Shown here one piece after another: positions 6,382 to 13,567 of a DNA stretch of 23,630 bases. Under the pieces are notes generated by a model, which did not search any database, had not been told where the DNA came from, and saw only the letters and a program-made list of their open reading frames with translations. Numbering within the stretch: position 1 is the stretch's first letter; every line of letters begins with the position of its first letter. The DNA is from CAZZKF01 sp964654995 (GTDB taxonomy: Bacteria; Pseudomonadota; Alphaproteobacteria; CAZZKF01). The stretch is from contig CAZZKF010000037.1 of assembly GCA_964654995.1 (NCBI GenBank), positions 1-23,630 of the forward strand, in the 5' to 3' direction. Position numbers and translations under genes: made by a program.

Positions 6382-7695
6382 TCAATTGGCCAAGGGCTGA
6401 AAGCTTTTCGGCGCCGGCGCGATGACGGCAAATTTCCGGGTGCGGATTTCGAGCACCGCCAGGCCGCGCTCGGCGATGCCGTCGGCGCGGAAGCGGAAGA
6501 TGCCGTCGATGCCGGCGAAGCCGTTGGGGTTGGTGATCGCCGCCTCGGAGAACGGCTGCGGGCCACCGCTGCGCACCAGCGTCGCGGCCAGCGCCATGGC
6601 GTCATAGCCGAGGCTGGCAAGCCGCGGCGGCGGCTCACCGAAGATATCCGTGTAGCGGGCCATGAAGGCCTGAGCCGCCTCGGGCGGCGGGGCGGCGAAC
6701 CAGGCCCCGTTGAGCGCCGGCTCGCGGGCCAGCTCGAGATCGTCCCACAGCCCGGTACCGAGAAACTTGATGGTGTCGGGATCGATCTCGTAATAGGGGA
6801 GCAGCGGCGCCAGCGCGCGCAAAAGCGCGCCGCCGGCGGGCACGAAAACGGCATCAAAGTCAAGATCGCCCAGGGTCTCCCTGGGCTTGAGTTCCTCGAG
6901 CAATTCGGTCGCCAGGCTGTCGTCCTCGCCCAGCGCTTCCAGCGACGCACGCTCGTCGAGCAGCGCCTGGCGCCGGGCATCATAATCGGCCAGCCGGCGC
7001 ACGGCGCCGGCCAGCTTGGTGGCGTCGGTCGGGAAGAACTCGATGGCGACCAGCGCCGCGTTCGCGCGGAACAGATCGCCGGCGAAGGCCCGCAGGACCA
7101 GATCGCCATAGGCGCTCTCAGGCACCAGCGCGGCAAACCGCTCATGTCCGGCGCCGACCGCGTAATCGACGATGCGGCGCACCTGCTGCTCGGGCATGAA
7201 ACCCATCAGATAGACGCCCGAACCGGCCACCGTGCGATCGGTGGAAAAGCCGATCACCTTGACGCCGTGGTCCCGCGCCACCTCGCCGGCGGCCCGCACC
7301 GCCGGGGCGAGCAGCGGGCCGAGGAGCAGCCGCGCGCCATCGGCGAGCGCCGCGCGGGCCGCGTCCGCCGCGCCTTCCGCCGTGCCCCTGGTGTCGCGCG
7401 GCAGCAGCTCTATATTCGGATCGCCAATGTCAAAGAGCGCCATCTCGGCGGCGTTCAGAAGCGCCTGGCCGACCTCGCGCTCAGGGCCCGAGAGCGGCAG
7501 CAGCAGGCCGATCCGCACGCCGCCGGTGGCGGCCAGCGCCGGGGCTTCCAGCGGCGGAGCCGCTTCTTCCGGTGCCGGCGGGGCGCCGGCGGGTGCCGGG
7601 CGCTCTGGCGGGCCCGGGGCCGCGCAGGCGGCGAGCAGCAGCAGGCCGATGAACGCCAATGCATGATGGGCGCGTGAAGATGACAGGATCGCCAT
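6382..7695 (-). CDS. LpoA-like lipoprotein, probable penicillin-binding protein activator
   Basis: Lipoprotein of 437 residues. A signal peptide ends in the lipobox LAAC (21-24, Cys24 acylated), followed by a Pro/Ala-rich linker (25-55). A periplasmic-binding-protein-like domain begins at VRIGLLLPLSGPEREVGQAL, the opening of LppC/LpoA C-terminal domains. E. coli LpoA adds an N-terminal TPR domain, which is missing here. Context supports the call: in E. coli lpoA also lies divergent from rsmI, with yraN beside it. The expected role is anchoring in the outer membrane and stimulating a class A penicillin-binding protein; a branched-chain amino-acid-binding protein is the alternative, but no ABC genes are near. 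The start at 7695 was chosen because it leads directly into the signal peptide; the frame is open to 7857. Confidence 0.8.
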   Translation of the reverse strand: MAILSSSRAHHALAFIGLLLLAACAAPGPPERPAPAGAPPAPEEAAPPLEAPALAATGGVRIGLLLPLSGPEREVGQALLNAAEMALFDIGDPNIELLPRDTRGTAEGAADAARAALADGARLLLGPLLAPAVRAAGEVARDHGVKVIGFSTDRTVAGSGVYLMGFMPEQQVRRIVDYAVGAGHERFAALVPESAYGDLVLRAFAGDLFRANAALVAIEFFPTDATKLAGAVRRLADYDARRQALLDERASLEALGEDDSLATELLEELKPRETLGDLDFDAVFVPAGGALLRALAPLLPYYEIDPDTIKFLGTGLWDDLELAREPALNGAWFAAPPPEAAQAFMARYTDIFGEPPPRLASLGYDAMALAATLVRSGGPQPFSEAAITNPNGFAGIDGIFRFRADGIAERGLAVLEIRTRKFAVIAPAPKSFQPLAN

Positions 7696-7778
7696 TGCCG
7701 GCTCGATGATGACCGCTCTAAACTTCTCGCAGGACTGTATATGGCCGACGGCCGAACCCGGAGGGTAGCGAGACCGGC

Positions 7779-8672
7779 GTGGCAAGTAAACCTGAGGCCG
7801 ATAAACCCGAGGCCGGCCGGCCGGCGGCGCTGGCCCCCGGCCTGTATGTGACGGCAACCCCGATCGGCAATGCCGCCGACATCAGCGCCCGGGCGCTCGA
7901 GGTGCTGGCCGGCGTCGATGTCATCGCCTGCGAGGATACGCGCGTCAGCGCGCCGCTGCTCAAGCGCTACGGCATCGCCACGCCGCTTACCCCCTATCAC
8001 GATCACAATGCCGCACGCGTCCGCCCGCGGCTGTTGCGCCGGCTCCAGGACGGCGGCCGGGTGGCGCTGATCTCGGACGCCGGCACGCCGCTGGTTTCGG
8101 ACCCCGGCTATCGGCTGGTGCGCGAGGCCGGCGCGGGCGGCATCGCGGTCTTTGCCATCCCCGGGCCGTGCGCGGCGATCGCCGCCCTGATGGTCGCCGG
8201 GCTGCCCACCGACCGCTTCCTGTTCGCCGGTTTTCTGCCGTCCCGTGCCGCCGCCCGCCGCCGGGCCCTGACCGAGCTGGCCGGGCAGAGCAGCACGCTG
8301 GTCTTTTACGAGTCCGCGCGCCGTCTGGCCGCCAGTCTCGCCGACATGGCGGCGGCATTGGGGCCGCGCGAGGCAGTGGTGGCCCGCGAACTGACCAAGC
8401 GCCACGAAGAGCTGCGCCGCGGGCCGCTGGATGTGCTGGCGGCTGCTTACACGGACCAGCCGGCGCCCAAGGGCGAGGTGGTGATCGTCGTCGGCCCGCC
8501 GCCGCTGCGTGCCGTGGCCGGCGACGACGAGGTCGACCGGGCGCTCGTGGCCGCCCTTGCGAACCTGTCCGTGCGCGAGGCGGTGGCGGCGGTGACCTAC
8601 ATCACCGGCCGGCCGCGGCGCGAGATCTATGCCCGGGCGCTGGCGTTGGCCGATAAAGAGCCGAAATCATGA
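7779..8672 (+). CDS. rsmI: 16S rRNA (cytidine1402-2'-O)-methyltransferase RsmI
   Basis: SAM-dependent enzyme of 297 residues that 2'-O-methylates C1402 in the decoding centre of 16S rRNA. Tetrapyrrole-methylase fold motifs: YVTATPIGN (23-31), DVIACEDTR, ISDAGTPLVSDPG (98-110), IPGPCA (128-133) and GFLPSR (151-156). The start is GTG, with GGAGG about 14 bases upstream, which is rather far; no better start lies before the first motif. The stop overlaps the yraN start in ATGA, indicating translational coupling. The gap to the divergent lipoprotein gene (7696-7778) must hold both promoters; a TATATG at 7738-7743 is the only suggestive box and has no clear -35. Confidence 0.95.
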   Translation: MASKPEADKPEAGRPAALAPGLYVTATPIGNAADISARALEVLAGVDVIACEDTRVSAPLLKRYGIATPLTPYHDHNAARVRPRLLRRLQDGGRVALISDAGTPLVSDPGYRLVREAGAGGIAVFAIPGPCAAIAALMVAGLPTDRFLFAGFLPSRAAARRRALTELAGQSSTLVFYESARRLAASLADMAAALGPREAVVARELTKRHEELRRGPLDVLAAAYTDQPAPKGEVVIVVGPPPLRAVAGDDEVDRALVAALANLSVREAVAAVTYITGRPRREIYARALALADKEPKS

Positions 8673-9046
8673 CCGCAGCCAAACGTCGGGCCTGGCAACG
8701 CGGCCGCTGGGCCGAGACGCTGGTGGTCCTGGGGCTTCGGCTCACCGGCCACCGGGTTCTGGCGCGCCGCTACCGCACGCCGGTGGGCGAGATCGACATT
8801 GTTGCCCGGCGCCGCAAGACCCTGGTCTTCGTCGAGGTCAAGTATCGCGATGCGGCCGGCGATACAGCCGCCGCGCTCGGCCCCCGTCAACGTGCGCGCA
8901 TTGCCCGGGCCGCCGGGCTGTTCATCGCCCACCATCCGGAGTATGCCGATGATTCCATGCGCTTCGACGTGATCCTGGCAGCGCGGGGCCGCTGGCCCCG
9001 GCGCATCAAGGATGCCTGGCAGGTCGAGGTGCAGGACCGGCGGTGA
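8669..9046 (+). CDS. yraN: YraN family protein (UPF0102), nuclease-like fold
   Basis: Small protein of 125 residues of the UPF0102 family. It has the PD-(D/E)XK nuclease-like core: GEIDIVA (Asp43) and VFVEVKYR (Glu56 and Lys58). Biochemical function in this family is not firmly established; its almost universal neighbour is rsmI, with which it overlaps here by four bases. In E. coli it neighbours lpoA, so the three-gene neighbourhood is conserved. Thirty-six bases separate it from gshB, with no obvious terminator. Confidence 0.93.
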   Translation: MTAAKRRAWQRGRWAETLVVLGLRLTGHRVLARRYRTPVGEIDIVARRRKTLVFVEVKYRDAAGDTAAALGPRQRARIARAAGLFIAHHPEYADDSMRFDVILAARGRWPRRIKDAWQVEVQDRR

Positions 9047-9082
9047 TTCCCCGAAACCGGAACATGTGCTAGGAACCGAACC

Positions 9083-10027
9083 ATGAGCCTTTCCGTCGCC
9101 ATCCAGATGGACCCCATCGAAGGAATCGACATCTCGGGCGACAGCACCTTTGCGCTGGCGCTCGAAGCCCAGGCCCGCGGCCATCACCTGCACTACTATC
9201 TGCCGCGCGCGCTGTCGTTCCAGGACGGGCGCGTCTGGGCCCGGGCGCGCCCGCTCGCCGTGCGCCCCGACCCCGAGGATCATTTCACCGCCGGCGCGCT
9301 CGAGGTGCTCGATCTGGCCGAGATGGACGTGGTGCTGATGCGCCAGGACCCGCCGTTCGACATGAGCTATATCACCGCCACCCATGTGCTCGAGCACATC
9401 CATCCCGGGACCCTGGTGGTCAACGATCCGGTGCATGTGCGCAATGCGCCGGAGAAGCTGTTCGTCACCCATTTCGGCGATTTGATGCCGCCGACGCTGA
9501 TCACGTCGAACCGCGACGATGTCATCGCCTTTCGCGAGGCCCATGGCGAGATCATCCTCAAGCCGCTGTTCGGCAACGGCGGCGCCGGCGTCATTCATCT
9601 GCGCCCGGACGACGACAATCTCAACGCGCTTCTCGAGATGTTCACCCAGTTCTATCGCGAGCCGCTGATCGTCCAGCGCTACCTGCCCGAGATTCGCGAC
9701 GGCGACAAGCGCATCATCCTGGTCGACGGCGAGCCGGTGGGTGCGATCAATCGCCTGCCGCCGCCCGGCGAGGCACGCTCGAACCTGCATGTCGGCGGCA
9801 CCGCGCAGCCGGCCACTTTGAGCGCCCGCGACCGCGAAATCTGCGCCGCCATCGGCCCGGCCTTGAAGGAGCGCGGGCTGATCTTCGTCGGCATCGATGT
9901 CATCGGCGACTGGCTGACCGAAATCAACGTCACCTCGCCGACCGGCATTCAGGAGATCGGGCGTTTCGACGGCACCAATGTCGCCGGCCTCATCTGGGAT
10001 GCGATCGAGCGCCGCCGGGGTTTGTGA
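9083..10027 (+). CDS. gshB: Glutathione synthetase
   Basis: Cytoplasmic ATP-grasp enzyme of 314 residues that joins glycine to gamma-glutamylcysteine. The N-terminus MSLSVAIQMDPIEGIDISGD and the segment VLMRQDPPFDMSYITATH are typical GshB. The ATP-grasp core shows EIILKPLFGNGGAGV and the metal-binding end INVTSPTGIQEI. An AGGA Shine-Dalgarno stands eight bases before the ATG. It follows rsmI-yraN and is probably cotranscribed. A hairpin with a short T-run starts ten bases after its stop. Confidence 0.97.
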   Translation: MSLSVAIQMDPIEGIDISGDSTFALALEAQARGHHLHYYLPRALSFQDGRVWARARPLAVRPDPEDHFTAGALEVLDLAEMDVVLMRQDPPFDMSYITATHVLEHIHPGTLVVNDPVHVRNAPEKLFVTHFGDLMPPTLITSNRDDVIAFREAHGEIILKPLFGNGGAGVIHLRPDDDNLNALLEMFTQFYREPLIVQRYLPEIRDGDKRIILVDGEPVGAINRLPPPGEARSNLHVGGTAQPATLSARDREICAAIGPALKERGLIFVGIDVIGDWLTEINVTSPTGIQEIGRFDGTNVAGLIWDAIERRRGL

Positions 10028-10036
10028 GGAGTGATT

Positions 10037-10074
10037 CCCTGCCGGTTTCACGGTGCCGGCGGGGCGACAATTTT
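10037..10074 (+). terminator. Possible intrinsic terminator after gshB
   Basis: CCCTGCCGG (10037-10045) pairs with CCGGCGGGG (10056-10064) in a 9-bp stem with one wobble and a 10-base loop. Six bases later comes TTTT (10071-10074). The stem is strong, but the T-run is short and displaced, so termination may be incomplete. Confidence 0.45.
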
Positions 10075-10093
10075 AGCCGCATTCGAGGCGAGT

Positions 10094-10108
10094 TTTAGGG
10101 GATATTAA
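10094..10108. promoter_or_regulatory. Near-consensus CtrA box upstream of the AMIN-barrel gene
   Basis: TTTA (10094-10097), seven bases, then TTAA (10105-10108) matches seven of the eight fixed positions of the CtrA site TTAA-N7-TTAA. It is embedded in an AT-rich island and partly coincides with an inverted repeat TTTTA-N8-TAAAA (10093-10110). Placed over the -35 region, it would allow a weak -10 (TAGGCT, 10132-10137) and a start near 10144, just before the Shine-Dalgarno of the gene at 10158. Confidence 0.35.
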
Positions 10109-10157
10109 AACCGCATCAAAGGCCAGTGTTCTAGGCTATCCTGACCTCGGAGTTCCC

Positions 10158-11951
10158 ATGGGGGCAACGCCTGACATGCCCGGACGATTTATGCGCGCGG
10201 CGGTTTTCAATCGATGCGCCCGCCTATGTGCGGCGCTGGCGATCGTCCTTGCCCTGATGCCCGGGCCGGTGCAGGCGGCCCCGGTGGTGCAGGGCCTGCG
10301 GGCCGGCGATCACGGGCAATGGACGCGCTTCGTGCTCGAGCTCGACTCTCCGGCGCCCTATCGGGTGCGGGTGCTCTCTGGCGGGCGCGGCGTCAGCGTT
10401 GCCTTCGACGCTCTCGACTTCTCGCCCGAGCTCGAAGCCGGTGATGCGGGGCTGCCGGGCCGCGGGCTGATCACCCGCATCCGGGCGATACCGGGCGCCG
10501 GTGACGGCGCCGGCCGGCTGCTGCTGGAGACCGCCCGCCCGGTGCGCCTCAGGGACGTATTTCTGCTCCAGCCCGAGGCCGGCCACGGCTATCGCCTGGT
10601 GATCGATCTCGAACCCGCGCCTGCCCCGGCCGGGGCACCCGAGCGCCTGGCCGCCCTGCCGGCGCCGGTGACCCGTCCCGAGAGCGTGGCCGAGAAAACC
10701 ACACCATCACCGCCGCCACCCGCCCCTGCCCCTGAACCGGTGCCGCCACCCTCGCCACCGCCGATGGCGCCGGCGCCACTTGCCGAAGACGAGACCTGGG
10801 CCCCGGCCGCCCAGGGCCTGCGGGTGACATTCAGCGGCTTCATCGAGGCCGAGGTCCGCGCCTTTCCGCAGTCCAGCCGGCCGCCGGGGCGCAAGCAGAG
10901 CGACGTCTCGATCGCGTTTTCCCCGCGCCTCGAGATCGAGGGCGGGACCGGGCGGCGCTATTTCGTGCTCGCCCCCTTCGTGCGCGGCGATGCCCGCGAC
11001 GATGGCCGCAGCCATGTCGATATCCGCGAGATGAAGTGGGTCGGCGGCTTCGGCGCCTTCGAGCTGCGCCTCGGCGTCGATCGCCTGTTCTGGGGGGTGA
11101 CCGAATCGGTGCATCTGGCCGATGTCGTCAACCAGTGGGACTTCGTCGAGGACATCGACAACGAAGACCGCCTCGGCCAGCCCTTGGTCTCGTTGTCCTT
11201 CGACAGTGGCTTTGGCACCGTCACCGGCTATTTCCTGCCCTATTTTCGCACCCGCACCTTCCCGGGCGCCAAAGGACGCCCCGGCTTTGGCATCCGTGTC
11301 GATACCTCGCAGACCCAGTTCGAGGCGGCAAACCGCAGGTGGCACCGCGACTGGGCCGTGCGCTGGGCCCACAGTCTGGGGCCCTTCGACATCGGCATCG
11401 CCCATTTTTCCGGCACCGGGCGCACGCCGCGCCTCCTGCCCGGGCTCGATTCTGCGGGTCAGCCGGTGCTGATCCCGCGCTATGACCTGATCAGGCAGAC
11501 GTCGCTCGATCTGCAGGCGACTTTGGGCGCCCTGCTGCTCAAGTTCGAAGGGGTCACCGTCAAGGGCCCAGACGGGCGCTATCAGGCGCTCGCCGGCGGC
11601 TTCGAGTACACCCTCTACCAGATCTTCGGCACGGCCGCCGACCTCGGGGTCCTGGCCGAATATCTTTACGATGATCGCGGGCGCGCCGGTCCCTCGCCGT
11701 TCGAGGACGATCTGTTCGTCGGCTTTCGTTTGGGTGCCAATGATGCGGCGGATAGCCAGCTTTTGGCCGGCGCCATTTTCGATCTCGACACCCGCGCCAA
11801 GTTCATCAACATCGAAGGCCAGCGCCGAATGGGGCAAAGCTGGCTGGTCAGCATCGATGCCCGCCTCGCAGTGGGCGTGCCGCCCTTTGATCCGCTGTTC
11901 TTTCTCGGCCGCGACGATTTCGTTCAGATCCGCCTGGGCCGCTATTTCTAG
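10158..11951 (+). CDS. Exported protein: AMIN-like domain, Pro-rich linker, outer-membrane beta-barrel
   Basis: Protein of 597 residues with no single family name that I recognise. Order: signal peptide 1-40 (cleavage after VQA); AMIN-like region 41-152 starting VVQGLRAGDHGQWTRFVLEL and closing with YRLVIDLEP, resembling the peptidoglycan-binding N-terminus of AmiC; a 60-residue linker very rich in Pro and Ala (153-215); then about 375 residues with alternating amphipathic strands and aromatic girdles, ending in FVQIRLGRYF. A C-terminal phenylalanine is the usual recognition mark for the BAM machinery, so an outer-membrane barrel is likely. The amidase catalytic domain is absent. The segment FWGVTESVHLADVVNQWDF looks well conserved, but I cannot name its family. 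The ATG at 10158 follows GGAG by five bases; methionines 7 and 12 are alternatives. It is flanked by signals and is probably monocistronic. Confidence 0.75.
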   Translation: MGATPDMPGRFMRAAVFNRCARLCAALAIVLALMPGPVQAAPVVQGLRAGDHGQWTRFVLELDSPAPYRVRVLSGGRGVSVAFDALDFSPELEAGDAGLPGRGLITRIRAIPGAGDGAGRLLLETARPVRLRDVFLLQPEAGHGYRLVIDLEPAPAPAGAPERLAALPAPVTRPESVAEKTTPSPPPPAPAPEPVPPPSPPPMAPAPLAEDETWAPAAQGLRVTFSGFIEAEVRAFPQSSRPPGRKQSDVSIAFSPRLEIEGGTGRRYFVLAPFVRGDARDDGRSHVDIREMKWVGGFGAFELRLGVDRLFWGVTESVHLADVVNQWDFVEDIDNEDRLGQPLVSLSFDSGFGTVTGYFLPYFRTRTFPGAKGRPGFGIRVDTSQTQFEAANRRWHRDWAVRWAHSLGPFDIGIAHFSGTGRTPRLLPGLDSAGQPVLIPRYDLIRQTSLDLQATLGALLLKFEGVTVKGPDGRYQALAGGFEYTLYQIFGTAADLGVLAEYLYDDRGRAGPSPFEDDLFVGFRLGANDAADSQLLAGAIFDLDTRAKFINIEGQRRMGQSWLVSIDARLAVGVPPFDPLFFLGRDDFVQIRLGRYF

Positions 11952-11964
11952 AAACTTTCGGGCC

Positions 11965-11994
11965 TTGGCGCGAGGCCGCGGCTTCGCCTACAAT
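11965..11994 (+). promoter_or_regulatory. Candidate promoter of comM-ampG
   Basis: TTGGCG (11965-11970) and TACAAT (11989-11994) are separated by 18 bases. The -10 matches five of six consensus positions. Transcription would begin near 12001, about 43 bases before the preferred comM start. Confidence 0.45.
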
Positions 11995-12043
11995 CGCCGG
12001 TTCCGGGCCGGGGGGCCGTTCTCATTCGATAGTGCATGAACGC

Positions 12044-13567
12044 ATGGTCGCGCACGTCAACACAGTCGCTTTTCTCGGCATCGATGCGCGCGCCGTCGAC
12101 GTTCAGGTGCAGATGAGCCCCGGTCTGCCGGCCTTCGCCATTGTCGGCCTGGCCGACAAGGCGGTGGCGGAATCGCGCGAACGCGTGCGCGCGGCGCTCG
12201 GCGCCATCGGCCTCGCCTTGCCGCCCAAGCGCATTACCGTCAATCTGGCACCCGCCGATCTGCCCAAGGAAGGCAGCCATTACGACCTCCCCATCGCGCT
12301 CGCGCTGCTCGTCGAGATGGGGGTGCTGCCGGGCGACGAGGTCGCTGCCTACTGTGTGCTCGGCGAGCTCGGGCTCGATGCCCGCATCGCACCGGTGCCC
12401 GGCGTCCTGCCGGCGGCGATTGCCGCCCAGGCCCTGGGGCGCGGCATCATCTGTCCCGGGGTGTGCGGCGGCGAAGCCGCCTGGGCCGGCGACATCGAGG
12501 TGCTGGCGCCGGATTCGCTGCTCGCACTCATCAACCATTACAAGGGCAGCCAGGTGCTCACCCCGCCGGAGCCGCGGCTCGCCGAGGCCCCGGGCGGCGC
12601 CGGCGATCTCGCCGACATCAAGGGTCAGGAAAGCGCCAAGCGGGCGCTCGAAGTGGCGGCGGCCGGCGGCCATAACCTGCTGATGATCGGCCCGCCGGGG
12701 TCCGGCAAGTCGATGCTGGCGGCGCGCCTCCCCGACTTGCTGCCGCCGCTGACCCCGGCCGAGGCGCTCGAGGTCAGCATGATCGCCAGCATCGCCGGGG
12801 CGCTCTCGGACGGCCGCATTTCGCGCCGGCGCCCGTTTCGCGCACCGCACCATTCGGCTTCGATGGCGGCGCTGGTCGGCGGCGGCGCCCGGGCCCGGCC
12901 CGGCGAGGTCTCGCTGGCCCACAACGGGGTGTTGTTTCTGGATGAATTGCCCGAGTTTTCCCGCCAGGTGCTCGATTCGCTGCGCCAGCCGCTGGAGACC
13001 GGCGAGGTGGTGGTCGCCCGCGCCGCCGCCCATGTGACGTACCCGGCCCGCGTCCAGCTGGTGGCGGCGATGAACCCGTGCCGCTGCGGCCATCTCGACG
13101 ATCCGGCGCTGGCCTGCTCGCGGGCACCGAAATGCGCCCGCGACTATCAGGCGCGGATCTCGGGGCCGTTGCTCGACCGCTTCGACCTCCATGTCGAGGT
13201 GGCGGCCGTGAGCGCCGGCGACCTGGCACTGCCACCGCCGAGCGAAGACAGCGCCACGGTGGCGGCCCGGGTGCGCGATGCGCGCGCGCGCCAGCAGGCC
13301 CGCTATGCCCGGCTCGGGAATGGCGCCGGAATTGCCGCCAATTCGGCCGCCGACGGGGCGCTTCTGGACAAGGTCGCGAGCCCGGATGCCGCCGGCCAGG
13401 CCCTGCTCACCGAGGCCACCGAGCGGATGCACCTCACCGCGCGCGGCTACCACCGGGTGTTGCGCGTCGCCCGCACGCTGGCCGATCTCGAAGGCGTCGA
13501 CGGCGTGCGCCGCATGCACATCGCCGAGGCCTTGAGCTATCGGCGCATCCTGCCGGTGCGCACGTGA
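12044..13567 (+). CDS. comM: YifB/ComM family Mg-chelatase-like AAA ATPase
   Basis: Protein of 507 residues; ComM is a hexameric helicase that promotes branch migration during natural transformation, and the gene is kept in many non-competent bacteria. The N-terminal domain (MVAHVNTVAFLGIDA, then LPAFAIVGLADKAVAESRERVRAAL) is of the Lon-protease-like ChlI type. The AAA core has Walker A GPPGSGKS (216-223), Walker B VLFLDE (Asp300-Glu301), then PCRCG with further cysteines and LLDRFDLHVEV. The last part is the Mg-chelatase C-terminal domain. The ATG at 12044 matches the usual family start; a GTG at 12032 would add four residues. The stop overlaps the next start in GTGA. Confidence 0.94.
   Translation: MVAHVNTVAFLGIDARAVDVQVQMSPGLPAFAIVGLADKAVAESRERVRAALGAIGLALPPKRITVNLAPADLPKEGSHYDLPIALALLVEMGVLPGDEVAAYCVLGELGLDARIAPVPGVLPAAIAAQALGRGIICPGVCGGEAAWAGDIEVLAPDSLLALINHYKGSQVLTPPEPRLAEAPGGAGDLADIKGQESAKRALEVAAAGGHNLLMIGPPGSGKSMLAARLPDLLPPLTPAEALEVSMIASIAGALSDGRISRRRPFRAPHHSASMAALVGGGARARPGEVSLAHNGVLFLDELPEFSRQVLDSLRQPLETGEVVVARAAAHVTYPARVQLVAAMNPCRCGHLDDPALACSRAPKCARDYQARISGPLLDRFDLHVEVAAVSAGDLALPPPSEDSATVAARVRDARARQQARYARLGNGAGIAANSAADGALLDKVASPDAAGQALLTEATERMHLTARGYHRVLRVARTLADLEGVDGVRRMHIAEALSYRRILPVRT

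Noticed and set aside
5166..7145. Minus-strand frame of 659 codons opposite hemW, running into the lipoprotein gene in another frame
   Set aside because: Low-complexity Arg/Pro/Ser-rich product; both hemW and the lipoprotein have clear family motifs in their own frames.
7696..7778. Bidirectional promoter between the lipoprotein gene and rsmI
   Set aside because: A TATATG box exists at 7738-7743, but I found no acceptable -35 on either strand, so I did not call a promoter.
10611..10802. Pro/Ala-rich segment as a DNA tandem repeat
   Set aside because: The codons vary and there is no constant repeat unit; it is a low-complexity protein linker.
13078..13563. Upstream extension of the AmpG frame
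   Set aside because: It overlaps the well-supported comM C-terminal half in another frame and is Arg/Gly/Ala-rich shadow sequence.
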